A DNA stretch of 64,000 nucleotides, from contig NZ_JAAVUS010000007.1 in the NCBI RefSeq assembly GCF_018449525.1, positions 186,001 through 250,000 of the forward strand, given 5' to 3'. The position numbers were made by a program, and so were the translations under genes. The notes beneath the pieces are model-generated. The model made no database searches. It was not told where the DNA came from and was given only the letters and a program-made list of their open reading frames with translations. This document shows, piece after piece, positions 52,060 to 60,546 of this stretch. The DNA is from Bradyrhizobium sp. dw_78 (GTDB lineage Bacteria; Pseudomonadota; Alphaproteobacteria; Rhizobiales; Xanthobacteraceae). Position 1 is the stretch's first letter. Every line of letters begins with the position of its first letter.

Positions 52060-53283
52060 TCAGAGCTTGATGTTGGCCGGATATGATAGTCTCGTGAATA
52101 ATCTCTGCAATTTTAAGGCTTCGTCATCGGAATCGTGGTAGTATTTAACTCGATGGTGAGCAGCTTGCCCTAACATGGATAATTCATTGTCTGACGCGAT
52201 GATACAATTCTGAATGGTGTCGACAAGAGATTGAACGTCCCCCGCCGGAACTAACCATCCGTGCTCACCGGGTATAACAAGCTCCGGAATACCCGCGACA
52301 AATGTACTGATCACCGGCCTGCGCAGCGCCATCGCTTCCATGATCACGACCGGCAAGCCTTCGGCAAAACTGGGCAGCACTAATACTCGCGCCGCCAACA
52401 GTTCCTCGCGGACCTGATCGTTGCTAATCCAGCCGGTGATGCGGACCCTGGAGGTGAGCTTGTGCTGCTCGATAAACGCTTCCGCTTCACGGCGCATTTC
52501 GCCATCGCCGGCGAGCACCAGTTCGAAATCGACGCCCTTGGCGGCAAGGATTCGCGCGGCCTCAAGTAACAGCAACTGACCTTTTTGCTCGCAAATCCGC
52601 CCGACGCAGACCAGCCGCCGTGCCGAGAGCGGCCGATCAGGCACATCATCGAAAAACTTGCGATCCAGACCACAGCGTACCACGTGGATCCTGGGCCAGT
52701 AGCGATGATCCACCAGCCTATAGAGCTGGCTTCGGCCATAAGAGCTGATCGCCACCACGAAAGTCGCGCGCCGGATCTTTTCCGCCAGCCCAATGGCGAA
52801 GGGCTTGTCGAACTCTTCCGGCCCATGAACGGTAAAGCTCCAGGGCGGTCCTCCCAGTACATGAATCAGCATCGCCACTTCAGCGGAATTGGTGCCGAAA
52901 TGGGCGTGCAGATGCGTCACGCCTGCGCGTTTCAGCCACAGGAATATGCGGCAGGCTTCCGCGAGATAAATCAGGTGAACGGGCAAAGGGCGGTCGGAAC
53001 GACGCGCCATCCTGATTTCAAGCGCAAGCGCCCTGAGAAAGCGGATGGGATGCGTCAAACAGAGTTTTAGCGTCGCTAAAACCATAGCAAGCGCGCCGTC
53101 GCGCAGCACGTAACGCGTGCGGGTTCGTTCTTCCAGATCATCGACATCCACCAGCGGCTCGTTCCAGCCGCGGATCGAAATCCGCATCACGTCGATGCCA
53201 AGACGTTCCAGCGCCTGGATTTCACGGCGGATGAAACTGTGGCTGACCTTCGGATATTGATTGATCAGGTAAGCAATAGGCAT
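52060..53283 (-). CDS. Glycosyltransferase family 4 (exopolysaccharide type)
   Basis: 407 residues. It begins IAYLINQYPKVSHSFIRREI, typical of colanic-acid-type GT4 enzymes, then HLHAHFGTNSAEVAML. The C-terminal half has RLVCVGRICEQKGQLLLLEA, LVLAGDGEMRREAE, and the donor-binding E-x7-E in SFAEGLPVVIMEAMA. It transfers a sugar from a nucleotide donor to the lipid-linked unit at the cytosolic face. It is the last gene of a tight minus-strand operon starting at 56390, 7 bp after the GT2 gene. Confidence 0.9.
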   Translation of the reverse strand: MPIAYLINQYPKVSHSFIRREIQALERLGIDVMRISIRGWNEPLVDVDDLEERTRTRYVLRDGALAMVLATLKLCLTHPIRFLRALALEIRMARRSDRPLPVHLIYLAEACRIFLWLKRAGVTHLHAHFGTNSAEVAMLIHVLGGPPWSFTVHGPEEFDKPFAIGLAEKIRRATFVVAISSYGRSQLYRLVDHRYWPRIHVVRCGLDRKFFDDVPDRPLSARRLVCVGRICEQKGQLLLLEAARILAAKGVDFELVLAGDGEMRREAEAFIEQHKLTSRVRITGWISNDQVREELLAARVLVLPSFAEGLPVVIMEAMALRRPVISTFVAGIPELVIPGEHGWLVPAGDVQSLVDTIQNCIIASDNELSMLGQAAHHRVKYYHDSDDEALKLQRLFTRLSYPANIKL

Positions 53284-53290
53284 CGAAGTG

Positions 53291-54277
53291 TCATTTATAC
53301 TCGATCAAGAGCGATTTACGGCTGAACAGCCGGTCGCGCCAGAATTGCAGTTGGCCCAGCGCTTCGGGAAACCGGCCGATCACCTGAAAGAAAGCCTTGG
53401 TCGCACGCTCGCGAAAGTCGCCCGGCCCCCGCGACGACTGCCGGATCATCTGCAAGGGATAAATCGCAAAACTGACCCAGCCCCATGGCATCAGCGCTAT
53501 GCCCGCCGCCACGCACAGGATTGGCAAGAAGACACCCCAAATCCAGGCCCGCCGGGATTCCCATACCCAGTGCCGCTCCGGCGGCGCGCCATGCAGATAA
53601 GCGCCCTCGGCAAAGGCGTAGCCGCTGCGCAAGGTACGCTTCCACCACTGGCTGAAGCGGGTCATGGCGGCATCGTGCCATGTCATTTCGGCATCGAGAC
53701 GAACGATGCGCCAGCCGGCCGCGCGCAGCCGCACGCATAGTTCGGGCTCTTCCCCCGCAATCAGGAGATCGCGGTACCCTCCAACCTCCTGGAAAGCGGT
53801 AGACCGTATCATCACATCGCCGCCGCAGGCGCGGCTGTCGCCCGCCGGCCCGTCCCATTCCCAGTCACACAGCCGGTTATAGACCGAGCGATCGGGAGCC
53901 CGTTCGCGCCGCCGGCCGAACACCGCCGCAACCTTGGCGTTACCTTGCAAAAATGAAATGGCGGTGTCCGGCCATTCGCTGGCGAGTTCGCAATCGCCGT
54001 CGACAAACTGCACCCAGAGAAGATCGCGATTGAGTTGCGACAGCCGGCGAAAGCCGGCGTTACGCGCCCGCGCCGCCGTGAATGGCGTAGACAGATCGAG
54101 TTGCACCACCTCCGCGCCAAACCCGCGCGCCCATTGGTCCGATCCATCGCTTGAGCCGGAATCGACATAGACAATTGGCGCGCCCGCCGGCAGCGACCTC
54201 AGGCAGCGCTTGAGGCGATCGCCTTCATTGCGGCCGATCGCCACAATGCCGAATGTACTCTCAGCGCTATGCGCCAC
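53291..54277 (-). CDS. Glycosyltransferase family 2
   Basis: 328 residues from a GTG start with GAGG 6 bases upstream. GT-A motifs are GIVAIGRNEGDRLKRCLRSL, VYVDSGSSDGSDQWA, VQFVDGDCELASEW (D-x-D type GDC) and GEEPELCVRLRAAGW. Two C-terminal membrane helices anchor it. It lies 6 bp after an acetyltransferase gene and 7 bp before the GT4 gene. Donor and acceptor are unknown. Confidence 0.88.
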   Translation of the reverse strand: MAHSAESTFGIVAIGRNEGDRLKRCLRSLPAGAPIVYVDSGSSDGSDQWARGFGAEVVQLDLSTPFTAARARNAGFRRLSQLNRDLLWVQFVDGDCELASEWPDTAISFLQGNAKVAAVFGRRRERAPDRSVYNRLCDWEWDGPAGDSRACGGDVMIRSTAFQEVGGYRDLLIAGEEPELCVRLRAAGWRIVRLDAEMTWHDAAMTRFSQWWKRTLRSGYAFAEGAYLHGAPPERHWVWESRRAWIWGVFLPILCVAAGIALMPWGWVSFAIYPLQMIRQSSRGPGDFRERATKAFFQVIGRFPEALGQLQFWRDRLFSRKSLLIEYK

Positions 54278-54283
54278 ATCGCC

Positions 54284-54802
54284 TCACAGTGTCGTTGGCG
54301 CGGCGTCGCGCGGCTTCACCCGTGCCGGCACGCCTACGGCAATCGAATTGTCCGGCACATCACACAGCACCACGGCATTGGCGCCGATCAGGACATTATT
54401 GCCGATACGGATCGGACCCAACAGTTTGGCGCCAGCGCCAATATCGACATTATCGCCGATGATCGGCGCGGATTTCTCCTCAACCCGGCGCAGTCCAATC
54501 ACCACGCCATTGCGGACCCGGCAATTGTCGCCGAACTGGGCATAGCCGCTGATGATGATTCCGCCGAAATGATCGATGACAAAATTGCGGCCGATCTGCG
54601 CCTCGCAAGGCAGCTCAATTCCAGTGAGGATCTGAATCAATTTGAACAGCACCTTGTAGATTAGCGAGAAAAGCTTCCGCGCCATGGCCGGCCGCACCCC
54701 GTAGCGCCAGCGGCCGAACCGATATACCAGCATGACCCAAAATCCTTGGGCGCCCCAATCCCCGTCATGCGCACAAAAATCGTTACGGATGTTCTCAAAC
54801 AT
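54284..54802 (-). CDS. Serine acetyltransferase-like (CysE-type) hexapeptide acetyltransferase
   Basis: 172 residues. The left-handed beta-helix hexapeptide pattern starts at IELPCEAQIGRNFVIDHFGG and includes the catalytic His-containing DHFGGIIISG, then IGDNVDIGAGAKLLGPIRIG and IGANAVVLCDVPDNSIAVGV. Loci of this kind use CysE-like enzymes to O-acetylate sugars, not to make cysteine. It sits between two GT2 genes in a tight operon, which supports that use. Confidence 0.88.
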   Translation of the reverse strand: MFENIRNDFCAHDGDWGAQGFWVMLVYRFGRWRYGVRPAMARKLFSLIYKVLFKLIQILTGIELPCEAQIGRNFVIDHFGGIIISGYAQFGDNCRVRNGVVIGLRRVEEKSAPIIGDNVDIGAGAKLLGPIRIGNNVLIGANAVVLCDVPDNSIAVGVPARVKPRDAAPTTL

Positions 54803-54847
54803 CGCTGGTTGCTGTGTTCAAATGCATGAGACGAGCGTTTTGCAATC

Positions 54848-55861
54848 CTATCTCGTCGGTTGAGCGGCCAATCTGGTTGCACCGACAATTCTAAAAACTG
54901 TCACGATGTGCTGCCAGGCAATTCGAACGCCTTGAAAATCGAGCCGCCGGAACAGGCCATTCATCGCCGTGAGAGCATCGGCAAAAATCGATAGCAGGAC
55001 GCCGCTGAGCAATCCAACCAGCCCGTAATATTTGCGAAAATAAAGAAATTCGCTCTCGATCTGCAGCACTGAAATTTGCCGCCCTGCTTTCGTAATCGCG
55101 CTGCTGCTTTTGGCACTTTCCCCGCCGATATGCATGACCTCGGTGAAAGGATAGTAAATGACCTCCCAGCCGGCATTTTTGACCACACGACAGTGATCGA
55201 CCTCCTCATAGTAAAGGAAGAAGCGCGGGTCAAACAGACCGAGTTGACGGACGAGTTCGCCACGCGCCAGATAATAGCAGCCGGGAACCCAGTCGCAGCG
55301 ACGGACCGAAGCGTGATCCCAGTCCATGTCGTCGACCAAACGATGGCGCGAAAAAAAACGGGACAGGCCGGTGCGCCGCAGGAATACATTCCAAGGCGTC
55401 GGAAAATAGCGGCAGGATGGCTGTAGCGAGCCGTCTTCCCCGATCAGCTTAACCCCGAGCACGCCGCAAGAGGGGTGGTCGTTCATATAGGAGACGGTCT
55501 TTTCCAATGTATCCGCTGCAACGAACGCATCTGTGTTGAGGAGCAGCACGTAGCGGCCGTGAAGATGCGGAATCGCCTGGTTGTTGGCGCGGCCAAAACC
55601 AACATTTGTCTTGTTTTTAATGAGGGTAACGGTCGGATATTCGTGCTCCAGGATCGCGACGGAATCATCCACCGACGCATTGTCGATAACAATGACCTCG
55701 ACCTTGAGCGAAGCGGTTGCCGCGTCAAGCGCCGCGAACATGCGTTTGAGCAGATGGGCGGTGTTGTAATTGACAACAACAACCGAGACATCAGCTGATG
55801 GCTGAGCCGCAGGGGAAACGTTTAGAGCGCCGGCGCTCGGCGAAGCGAGAGGACAAATCAT
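54848..55861 (-). CDS. Glycosyltransferase family 2 (rhamnosyltransferase WbbL-like)
   Basis: 337 residues from ATG 55861, one base after the TAA of the upstream acetyltransferase (TAACATG). The open frame extends further but overlaps that gene. Motifs are VSVVVVNYNTAHLLKRMFAA, VIVIDNASVDDS, LLLNTDAFVAADTLEKTV with the donor-site NTDA, and FFLYYEEVDHCRVVKNAGW. The pattern is that of WbbL/dTDP-rhamnosyl transferases, fitting the rhamnose genes in the window. The sugar specificity is inferred. Confidence 0.87.
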   Translation of the reverse strand: MICPLASPSAGALNVSPAAQPSADVSVVVVNYNTAHLLKRMFAALDAATASLKVEVIVIDNASVDDSVAILEHEYPTVTLIKNKTNVGFGRANNQAIPHLHGRYVLLLNTDAFVAADTLEKTVSYMNDHPSCGVLGVKLIGEDGSLQPSCRYFPTPWNVFLRRTGLSRFFSRHRLVDDMDWDHASVRRCDWVPGCYYLARGELVRQLGLFDPRFFLYYEEVDHCRVVKNAGWEVIYYPFTEVMHIGGESAKSSSAITKAGRQISVLQIESEFLYFRKYYGLVGLLSGVLLSIFADALTAMNGLFRRLDFQGVRIAWQHIVTVFRIVGATRLAAQPTR

Positions 55862-55862
55862 G

Positions 55863-56390
55863 TTATTGAAAACCGATCGCGGTCCCAAACGCTGGGACGT
55901 TTTTGGTGACCACTGCATTCGCCCCAATTCTCGCGTGATCGCCGATGACGACGTTACCCAGAATCTTTGCACCCGCGCCGATATCGACATGACCGCCGAT
56001 TACGGGAAGCCTGTCGCTTGAGCGGGAGCCGATTGTTACCTGTTGGAAGATCAGGCAATTGACACCAACAACAGCCTGCGGATGGATCACAATCCCATTG
56101 GGATGCGGGATGAGAAGGCCTCCCCCTATTTGGCAACTCAGCGGAATGTCGGCACCGGTCACCACGCTCCAGAACCGGTGACGCAACACATGAAGTTTAC
56201 AGCATAGGCGCGCGACCAGGCCGGTCTTACCGCACCATTTTTGATAGCCCCGGATGGTTGCAAGCAGCTTGCGGCCTGGATCCCAGAATGTTTGCGGCAT
56301 CTCCCTGGTCCAGTCCGGAACATCCGCGCTGATCGGGATGCCCGATGACCGCATCATCGCATCAGGAAGCTCAATCGAGTTCGCAGACAT
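55863..56390 (-). CDS. Serine acetyltransferase-like (CysE-type) hexapeptide acetyltransferase
   Basis: 175 residues, the first gene of the minus-strand operon. The beta-helix begins around DIPLSCQIGGGLLIPHPNGI, with the catalytic His in PHPNGIVIHP, then VTIGSRSSDRLPVIGGHVDI and ARIGANAVVTKNVP. The C-terminus is short and lacks the usual V-G-x-P-A end, finishing at FGTAIGFQ. It is not closely similar to the second acetyltransferase of the operon, so the two may modify different positions of the repeat unit. Confidence 0.87.
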   Translation of the reverse strand: MSANSIELPDAMMRSSGIPISADVPDWTREMPQTFWDPGRKLLATIRGYQKWCGKTGLVARLCCKLHVLRHRFWSVVTGADIPLSCQIGGGLLIPHPNGIVIHPQAVVGVNCLIFQQVTIGSRSSDRLPVIGGHVDIGAGAKILGNVVIGDHARIGANAVVTKNVPAFGTAIGFQ

Positions 56391-56746
56391 TGTTCAACTC
56401 AAGGCTCAACCCACGCCTGCCCGCAATTCCTCTCAGCAAAGCGCACTCCGGGCGCATAGTAACGGTAAACCCGTCAAAATAACCCGAGCACGGGTAAGAG
56501 GTGGATGTGGCAATAACCGTTGCCGGTAAATAGCATGGATCGGAATTTTTGGGACCTTTTAATTCAGAATGACGTAAATGGCGGGGACGGATGCCCCGAA
56601 GGACATTTGCGCCCCCACCGACACGAGGCATGATCGGCGCTTAAATTAATCAACTTTAAAAAGTCCTATTTACGTTTTTGCCGGCGTGCCATAATGGCAG
56701 CCTTAAGGCTTTAAATTATTAAAGCGATAATTGGTTGGTTTCTGCA
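56391..56746. promoter_or_regulatory. Divergent regulatory region of the acetyltransferase/GT operon and the WecG-STAS gene
   Basis: 356 bp without a gene. The part from 56635 to 56740 is strongly A+T-rich and contains several TTTAA runs. A perfect inverted repeat, GCTTTAA (56708-56714), ATTA, TTAAAGC (56719-56725), lies 21 bases before ATG 56747 and could be an operator or the -10 region. TTAA motifs at 56703, 56711 and 56719 have an 8-bp period, so they are not CtrA-type. Confidence 0.5.
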
Positions 56747-58000
56747 ATGGATTGCCCGGCCGGGTCGACGCAAATGCAGTATTGGGCACCCGTTGCGGAA
56801 CCCGAGGCAACGCACCAGTTCGGCCACCCTATCATACCGGCCAAAGCGGCTTTGTTAGACGGCCAAGAATTACAGGAATTAAACGACCATGACGATTTGT
56901 CACGAAATGTGTTTGGCGTGCTGGGTATCCCCATCGATGCGCTGGACTTGAGCGCGCTGCTCGGTCTCATCGATGCAGCGGCGGCTGAACGCCGACGCTT
57001 TCTATTGTCCACGCCCAACGTCAATTTTTTGATGATGAGCAGGTCGGATAAGGATTTTCGAGAATCCTTGCTGGTCAGTGACAGTTGCCCGGTCGATGGC
57101 ATGCCCATGGTCTGGATTGCTCGCCTGTTGGGGGCGCCAATACCGAAGCGGCTCTCGGGATCGGATATTTTCGATGCATTGCGATCGCGCAAGCCGCTGG
57201 GCGACAAGCTGAAGGTATTTCTGTTCGGCGGCGCCGAGGGGGTTGCGGATACCGTGAGCCGATCCATCAATGCCGATGCGCATGGCGGGATGGATTGCCT
57301 CGAAGCGTTCAATCCAGGTTTCGGCTCGATTGCAGACATGAGCGCGGACACCGTCATCCACCGGATCAATGCAAGTAAGGCAGATTTTTTGACGGTATTT
57401 TTGTCGGCGCGAAAGGCCCAGGGCTGGTTGTTACAAAATCATGACCGACTTGAAATTCCCATTCGCGCGCAGTTAGGGGCAACCATCAACTTGCAAGCCG
57501 GTATCGTTCGGCGTGCGCCCCCTGTCGTCCAGCGCTGGGGTTTTGAATGGCTGTGGCGGATTAAGGAGGAACCATATCTTTGGCGTCGTTACTTTAGCGA
57601 TGGGCGAGGCCTGCTATACCTCGTCCTGACCTGTGTGCTGCCTCTATCGGCCCGTCATCTTTTTCGATCGCTGACCGGAAAAGACCGGCGCGAGGGCCTC
57701 GTCATCGAGCACAGCCAGGAACCCGAAGCCATGCGGATCAAACTTGTGGGAGCCGCGACCGCACGGCATATCGACGCCGCGATCGCCTTTTTCAAGCGCG
57801 CGGTTGCAGCCCAAAATGCTATTGTCATCGATCTGTCGCAAATTTCGGCGATCGATACACGTTTTTTCGGCTTGCTCCTGATGCTACGAAAACGGCTGTT
57901 GCGCCAAGGCAGGCGACTGTCATTCATCGCGGCGACACGTCGGATGGAGTATATCTTCCGCATGAACGGGTTTGGGTTCCTGTTGAACGAGGAAGCGTGA
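56747..58000 (+). CDS. WecG/TagA/CpsF glycosyltransferase fused to a C-terminal STAS domain
   Basis: 417 residues from ATG 56747 (a TTG four codons earlier is possible). Residues about 60-300 match the WecG/TagA/CpsF family: STPNVNFLMMSRSDKDF, SCPVDGMPMVWIARLLGAPI with the catalytic Asp, RLSGSDIF, VFLFGGAEG and AQLGATINLQAG. They end in EWLWRIKEEPYLWRRY. Residues about 330-417 are a STAS-type domain (MRIKLVGAATARHIDAAI, then IVIDLSQISAIDTRFFG). The enzyme probably adds an amino sugar or uronate to the lipid carrier; the STAS part may regulate or localise it. Confidence 0.85.
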   Translation: MDCPAGSTQMQYWAPVAEPEATHQFGHPIIPAKAALLDGQELQELNDHDDLSRNVFGVLGIPIDALDLSALLGLIDAAAAERRRFLLSTPNVNFLMMSRSDKDFRESLLVSDSCPVDGMPMVWIARLLGAPIPKRLSGSDIFDALRSRKPLGDKLKVFLFGGAEGVADTVSRSINADAHGGMDCLEAFNPGFGSIADMSADTVIHRINASKADFLTVFLSARKAQGWLLQNHDRLEIPIRAQLGATINLQAGIVRRAPPVVQRWGFEWLWRIKEEPYLWRRYFSDGRGLLYLVLTCVLPLSARHLFRSLTGKDRREGLVIEHSQEPEAMRIKLVGAATARHIDAAIAFFKRAVAAQNAIVIDLSQISAIDTRFFGLLLMLRKRLLRQGRRLSFIAATRRMEYIFRMNGFGFLLNEEA

Positions 58001-58037
58001 TCGCGCTACAGCGTGAGCTTCGAACAGAGAGCGAGAA

Positions 58038-60428
58038 ATGATCAGGTTTAAAAGTAATATCCATCGGTTGAGCCTCCTCGCCGGCTTGCCAGTGGTCCTT
58101 TTGGCCGGTTGCGGCACGCCCGACGAAAACGCCCAGACCTATTACAAACAGGGACTGGAGCAGGTCGCCAAGCACGATGACGTGGCGGCGCGCGGCGAAT
58201 TTTTAAAGGCCCTCAAATATAAAGCCGACAAGGTCGATGTCTGGCGTGCTTTGGTCGGGGTGGATGAACGCACCAAAGCCGGACCGGCATCGGTTTTTGG
58301 CGATCTTCGCCGCGTGGTCGAGCTTGACCCCAATGATCTGGACGCCCGGCTGAAGTTAGCGCAGATGATGCTAAGCGGCGGCGGCGCGGATGCGGCGCTC
58401 AAGATCATCGAGACCGCCAAGGAGGGAGACAAGCCGAGCGCGCCGCTCCACGCCCTGAAGGCGCTCATTCTGTTGCGGACCAGGGATACCGCTGGCGCCG
58501 AGCGCGAAGCCCAGCGCGCGATCGCGATCGACCCCAGCAACATTGACGCGACCGTCCTGCTCGCTTCCACCAGGACCGCTAATGGCGATAGCGACAGCGC
58601 GCTCAAGATGCTGAACGCCCTGCCCGCGCAGGACAACGACCCCAAGATCTCGCTTGTCAAGGTGCAAGCCTATGCCCGCAAGGGCGACCTGCCGCAGGCG
58701 GAAGGCTTGCTGAAAAAGCTGATTGCGGACAATCCCAAGGAAACCAGCCTCCGTGGCCAGTTGATCCAGTTTTATATCGCCAGCCGCGATTTCGATGACG
58801 CCGAGCACGAATTGCGCACCGTTGCGGATGCTGCGCCGGCGAACAGCAAAGCGGGAATGGATCTCGTTCGCTTTCTCATGACGACCAAGGGATCGAAAGC
58901 TGCCCGCAGCGAACTTGAAACGCGCATCAAGGGGGGCGGGGACGTATTCGATTATCAGATCGCACTGGCAGAAGTGAACTTCGCCGATGGAGATCTGTCG
59001 CAGGCAGCGCAACAACTGCAGGACTTGGCCAACGGCGCCATGGCTCCTGAACGCAAGGTAGCGGCGCAAGCCAGACTTGCCGAAATGTATGTGAACAAGG
59101 GAAATATGGCGGCAGCCGAGCCGCTCATCGCGGAGATTCTGCAAAAGGACCGGCGCAACACGACCGGGCTTCGCCTGCGTGCGGCCATCGCGATTCAAAA
59201 AGAACAGTTCGACAGCGCCATTGCCGATCTGCGCGAGGCCCTCAATGATCAGCCAAAATCGCCGGATCTTTTGATGCTAATGGCGACCGCCTACGAACGC
59301 AGCGGCAAAACCGAACTCGCCGAGCGGCAATACGCGGATGCGTTGAAGGTTTCCGGACAAAACAGCGATATCGCGCTGCAATACATTGCTTTTCTGCAAC
59401 GCCGCAGCGACCTCGCCCACGCCGAGGATGTCTTGAACCAGGTTTTGACGCAAAATTCGCGCGATACCAGGCTGCTGGCCGCGCTCGCGCAGCTTCGCTT
59501 GGCGCGGCAGAACTGGACTGGCGCGATGGCCGTCGCCGACGCCATATCCAAGCGTGACAATGGCCGCGTACTCTCCGACGAAATCCGGGCCTCGGCGCTG
59601 GCCGGCCAAAACCGGATTGATGAGAGCTTGAGCGCGCTGGAAGACGCCCATGCCGCGATACCGGATGCAGTTCAGCCGATCGGTTCGCTGGTAACCAGCT
59701 ATCTCAAGTTTGGAAAAGCGGACAAGGCCGAGACTCTGTTGCAGCAAATGCTCAAGAAGTTTCCGGACAATGCAGAATTTCTGGTCTGGATGGGCCAAAC
59801 AAAGCTGGCGCAGAACAAGCCCGACGACGCCTCGCAAGACTTCAAGACCGCCATGGCCAAGCAGCCAAAGGATTCTAGCGGCTACCATGCGCTGTCCGAT
59901 CTCTATACCCGCCAGAAGAACTATGACGGCGCTATGCAGGTAATCCAGGCGGGTCTCAAGGAGCAGCCTGACAATATCAATTTGCGCCTGACGTCGGCAG
60001 CGCTTGAGATCCTCAAGGGTGATCCAGGCACGGCCGTGTCGCAATACGAGACCCTGATCAAGGATCAACCCAATTCACCGGTGGTGATCAACAATCTCGC
60101 CAGCCTGATTTTGGATAGTCGGTCCGACAAGGAAAGCCTCGATCGCGGAATTGCGCTTGCCGAAAAATTAAAGGGCGCGAGCTTGCCGCAATTCCAGGAT
60201 ACCTATGGCTGGGCGCAGTTCAAAAAGGGCGATTACAAATCCGCCATTGCGATCCTTGAGCCGGTCGTGAGCAGCATGTCCAATTCGGCGGTGGTGCATT
60301 ATCACCTTGGTATGAGTTACGCCGCCAACGGAGATACGGCCAAAGCCGGCGAGCAATTCAAGGCGGCGCTTGCCCTTGAACCCGACGGCACGCCGCTGAA
60401 GACCAATATCCTCGCCGCAATGAAGTGA
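58038..60428 (+). CDS. prsT: PEP-CTERM-system TPR-repeat lipoprotein (PrsT-like)
   Basis: 796 residues. The signal peptide ends in a lipobox, VLLAGCG, with Cys25 as the lipidation site. The rest is a long superhelix of degenerate TPR units, from TYYKQGLEQVAKHDDVAARG to the last YHLGMSYAANGDTAKAGEQF. Length, lipobox and position between exosortase-type polysaccharide genes fit the PrsT family. It is an envelope protein that probably scaffolds the export apparatus. It follows the WecG-STAS gene by 37 bp, likely in one transcript. Confidence 0.85.
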   Translation: MIRFKSNIHRLSLLAGLPVVLLAGCGTPDENAQTYYKQGLEQVAKHDDVAARGEFLKALKYKADKVDVWRALVGVDERTKAGPASVFGDLRRVVELDPNDLDARLKLAQMMLSGGGADAALKIIETAKEGDKPSAPLHALKALILLRTRDTAGAEREAQRAIAIDPSNIDATVLLASTRTANGDSDSALKMLNALPAQDNDPKISLVKVQAYARKGDLPQAEGLLKKLIADNPKETSLRGQLIQFYIASRDFDDAEHELRTVADAAPANSKAGMDLVRFLMTTKGSKAARSELETRIKGGGDVFDYQIALAEVNFADGDLSQAAQQLQDLANGAMAPERKVAAQARLAEMYVNKGNMAAAEPLIAEILQKDRRNTTGLRLRAAIAIQKEQFDSAIADLREALNDQPKSPDLLMLMATAYERSGKTELAERQYADALKVSGQNSDIALQYIAFLQRRSDLAHAEDVLNQVLTQNSRDTRLLAALAQLRLARQNWTGAMAVADAISKRDNGRVLSDEIRASALAGQNRIDESLSALEDAHAAIPDAVQPIGSLVTSYLKFGKADKAETLLQQMLKKFPDNAEFLVWMGQTKLAQNKPDDASQDFKTAMAKQPKDSSGYHALSDLYTRQKNYDGAMQVIQAGLKEQPDNINLRLTSAALEILKGDPGTAVSQYETLIKDQPNSPVVINNLASLILDSRSDKESLDRGIALAEKLKGASLPQFQDTYGWAQFKKGDYKSAIAILEPVVSSMSNSAVVHYHLGMSYAANGDTAKAGEQFKAALALEPDGTPLKTNILAAMK

Positions 60429-60460
60429 CGCGGGCGCGCGTCGCCCGCCGTCAACTTTCG

Positions 60461-60546
60461 AGCATGATCTCGCGCGCAAACCTGAAGAAACGCGTCAAAC
60501 AAAAATAGAGTCTCGATTCTGATTCCATCGGAATCGAAAGGCTCTA
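60461..60546. repeat. Dispersed intergenic repeat, copy G, with terminator-like hairpin
   Basis: The segment AGCATGATCTCGCGCGC, then CCTGAAGAAACGCGTCAAAC, belongs to the dispersed repeat family. Its 3' part holds the hairpin GATTCC-ATC-GGAATC (60521-60535). It lies between the convergent PrsT-like and outer-membrane genes, where it may terminate both. Confidence 0.6.
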
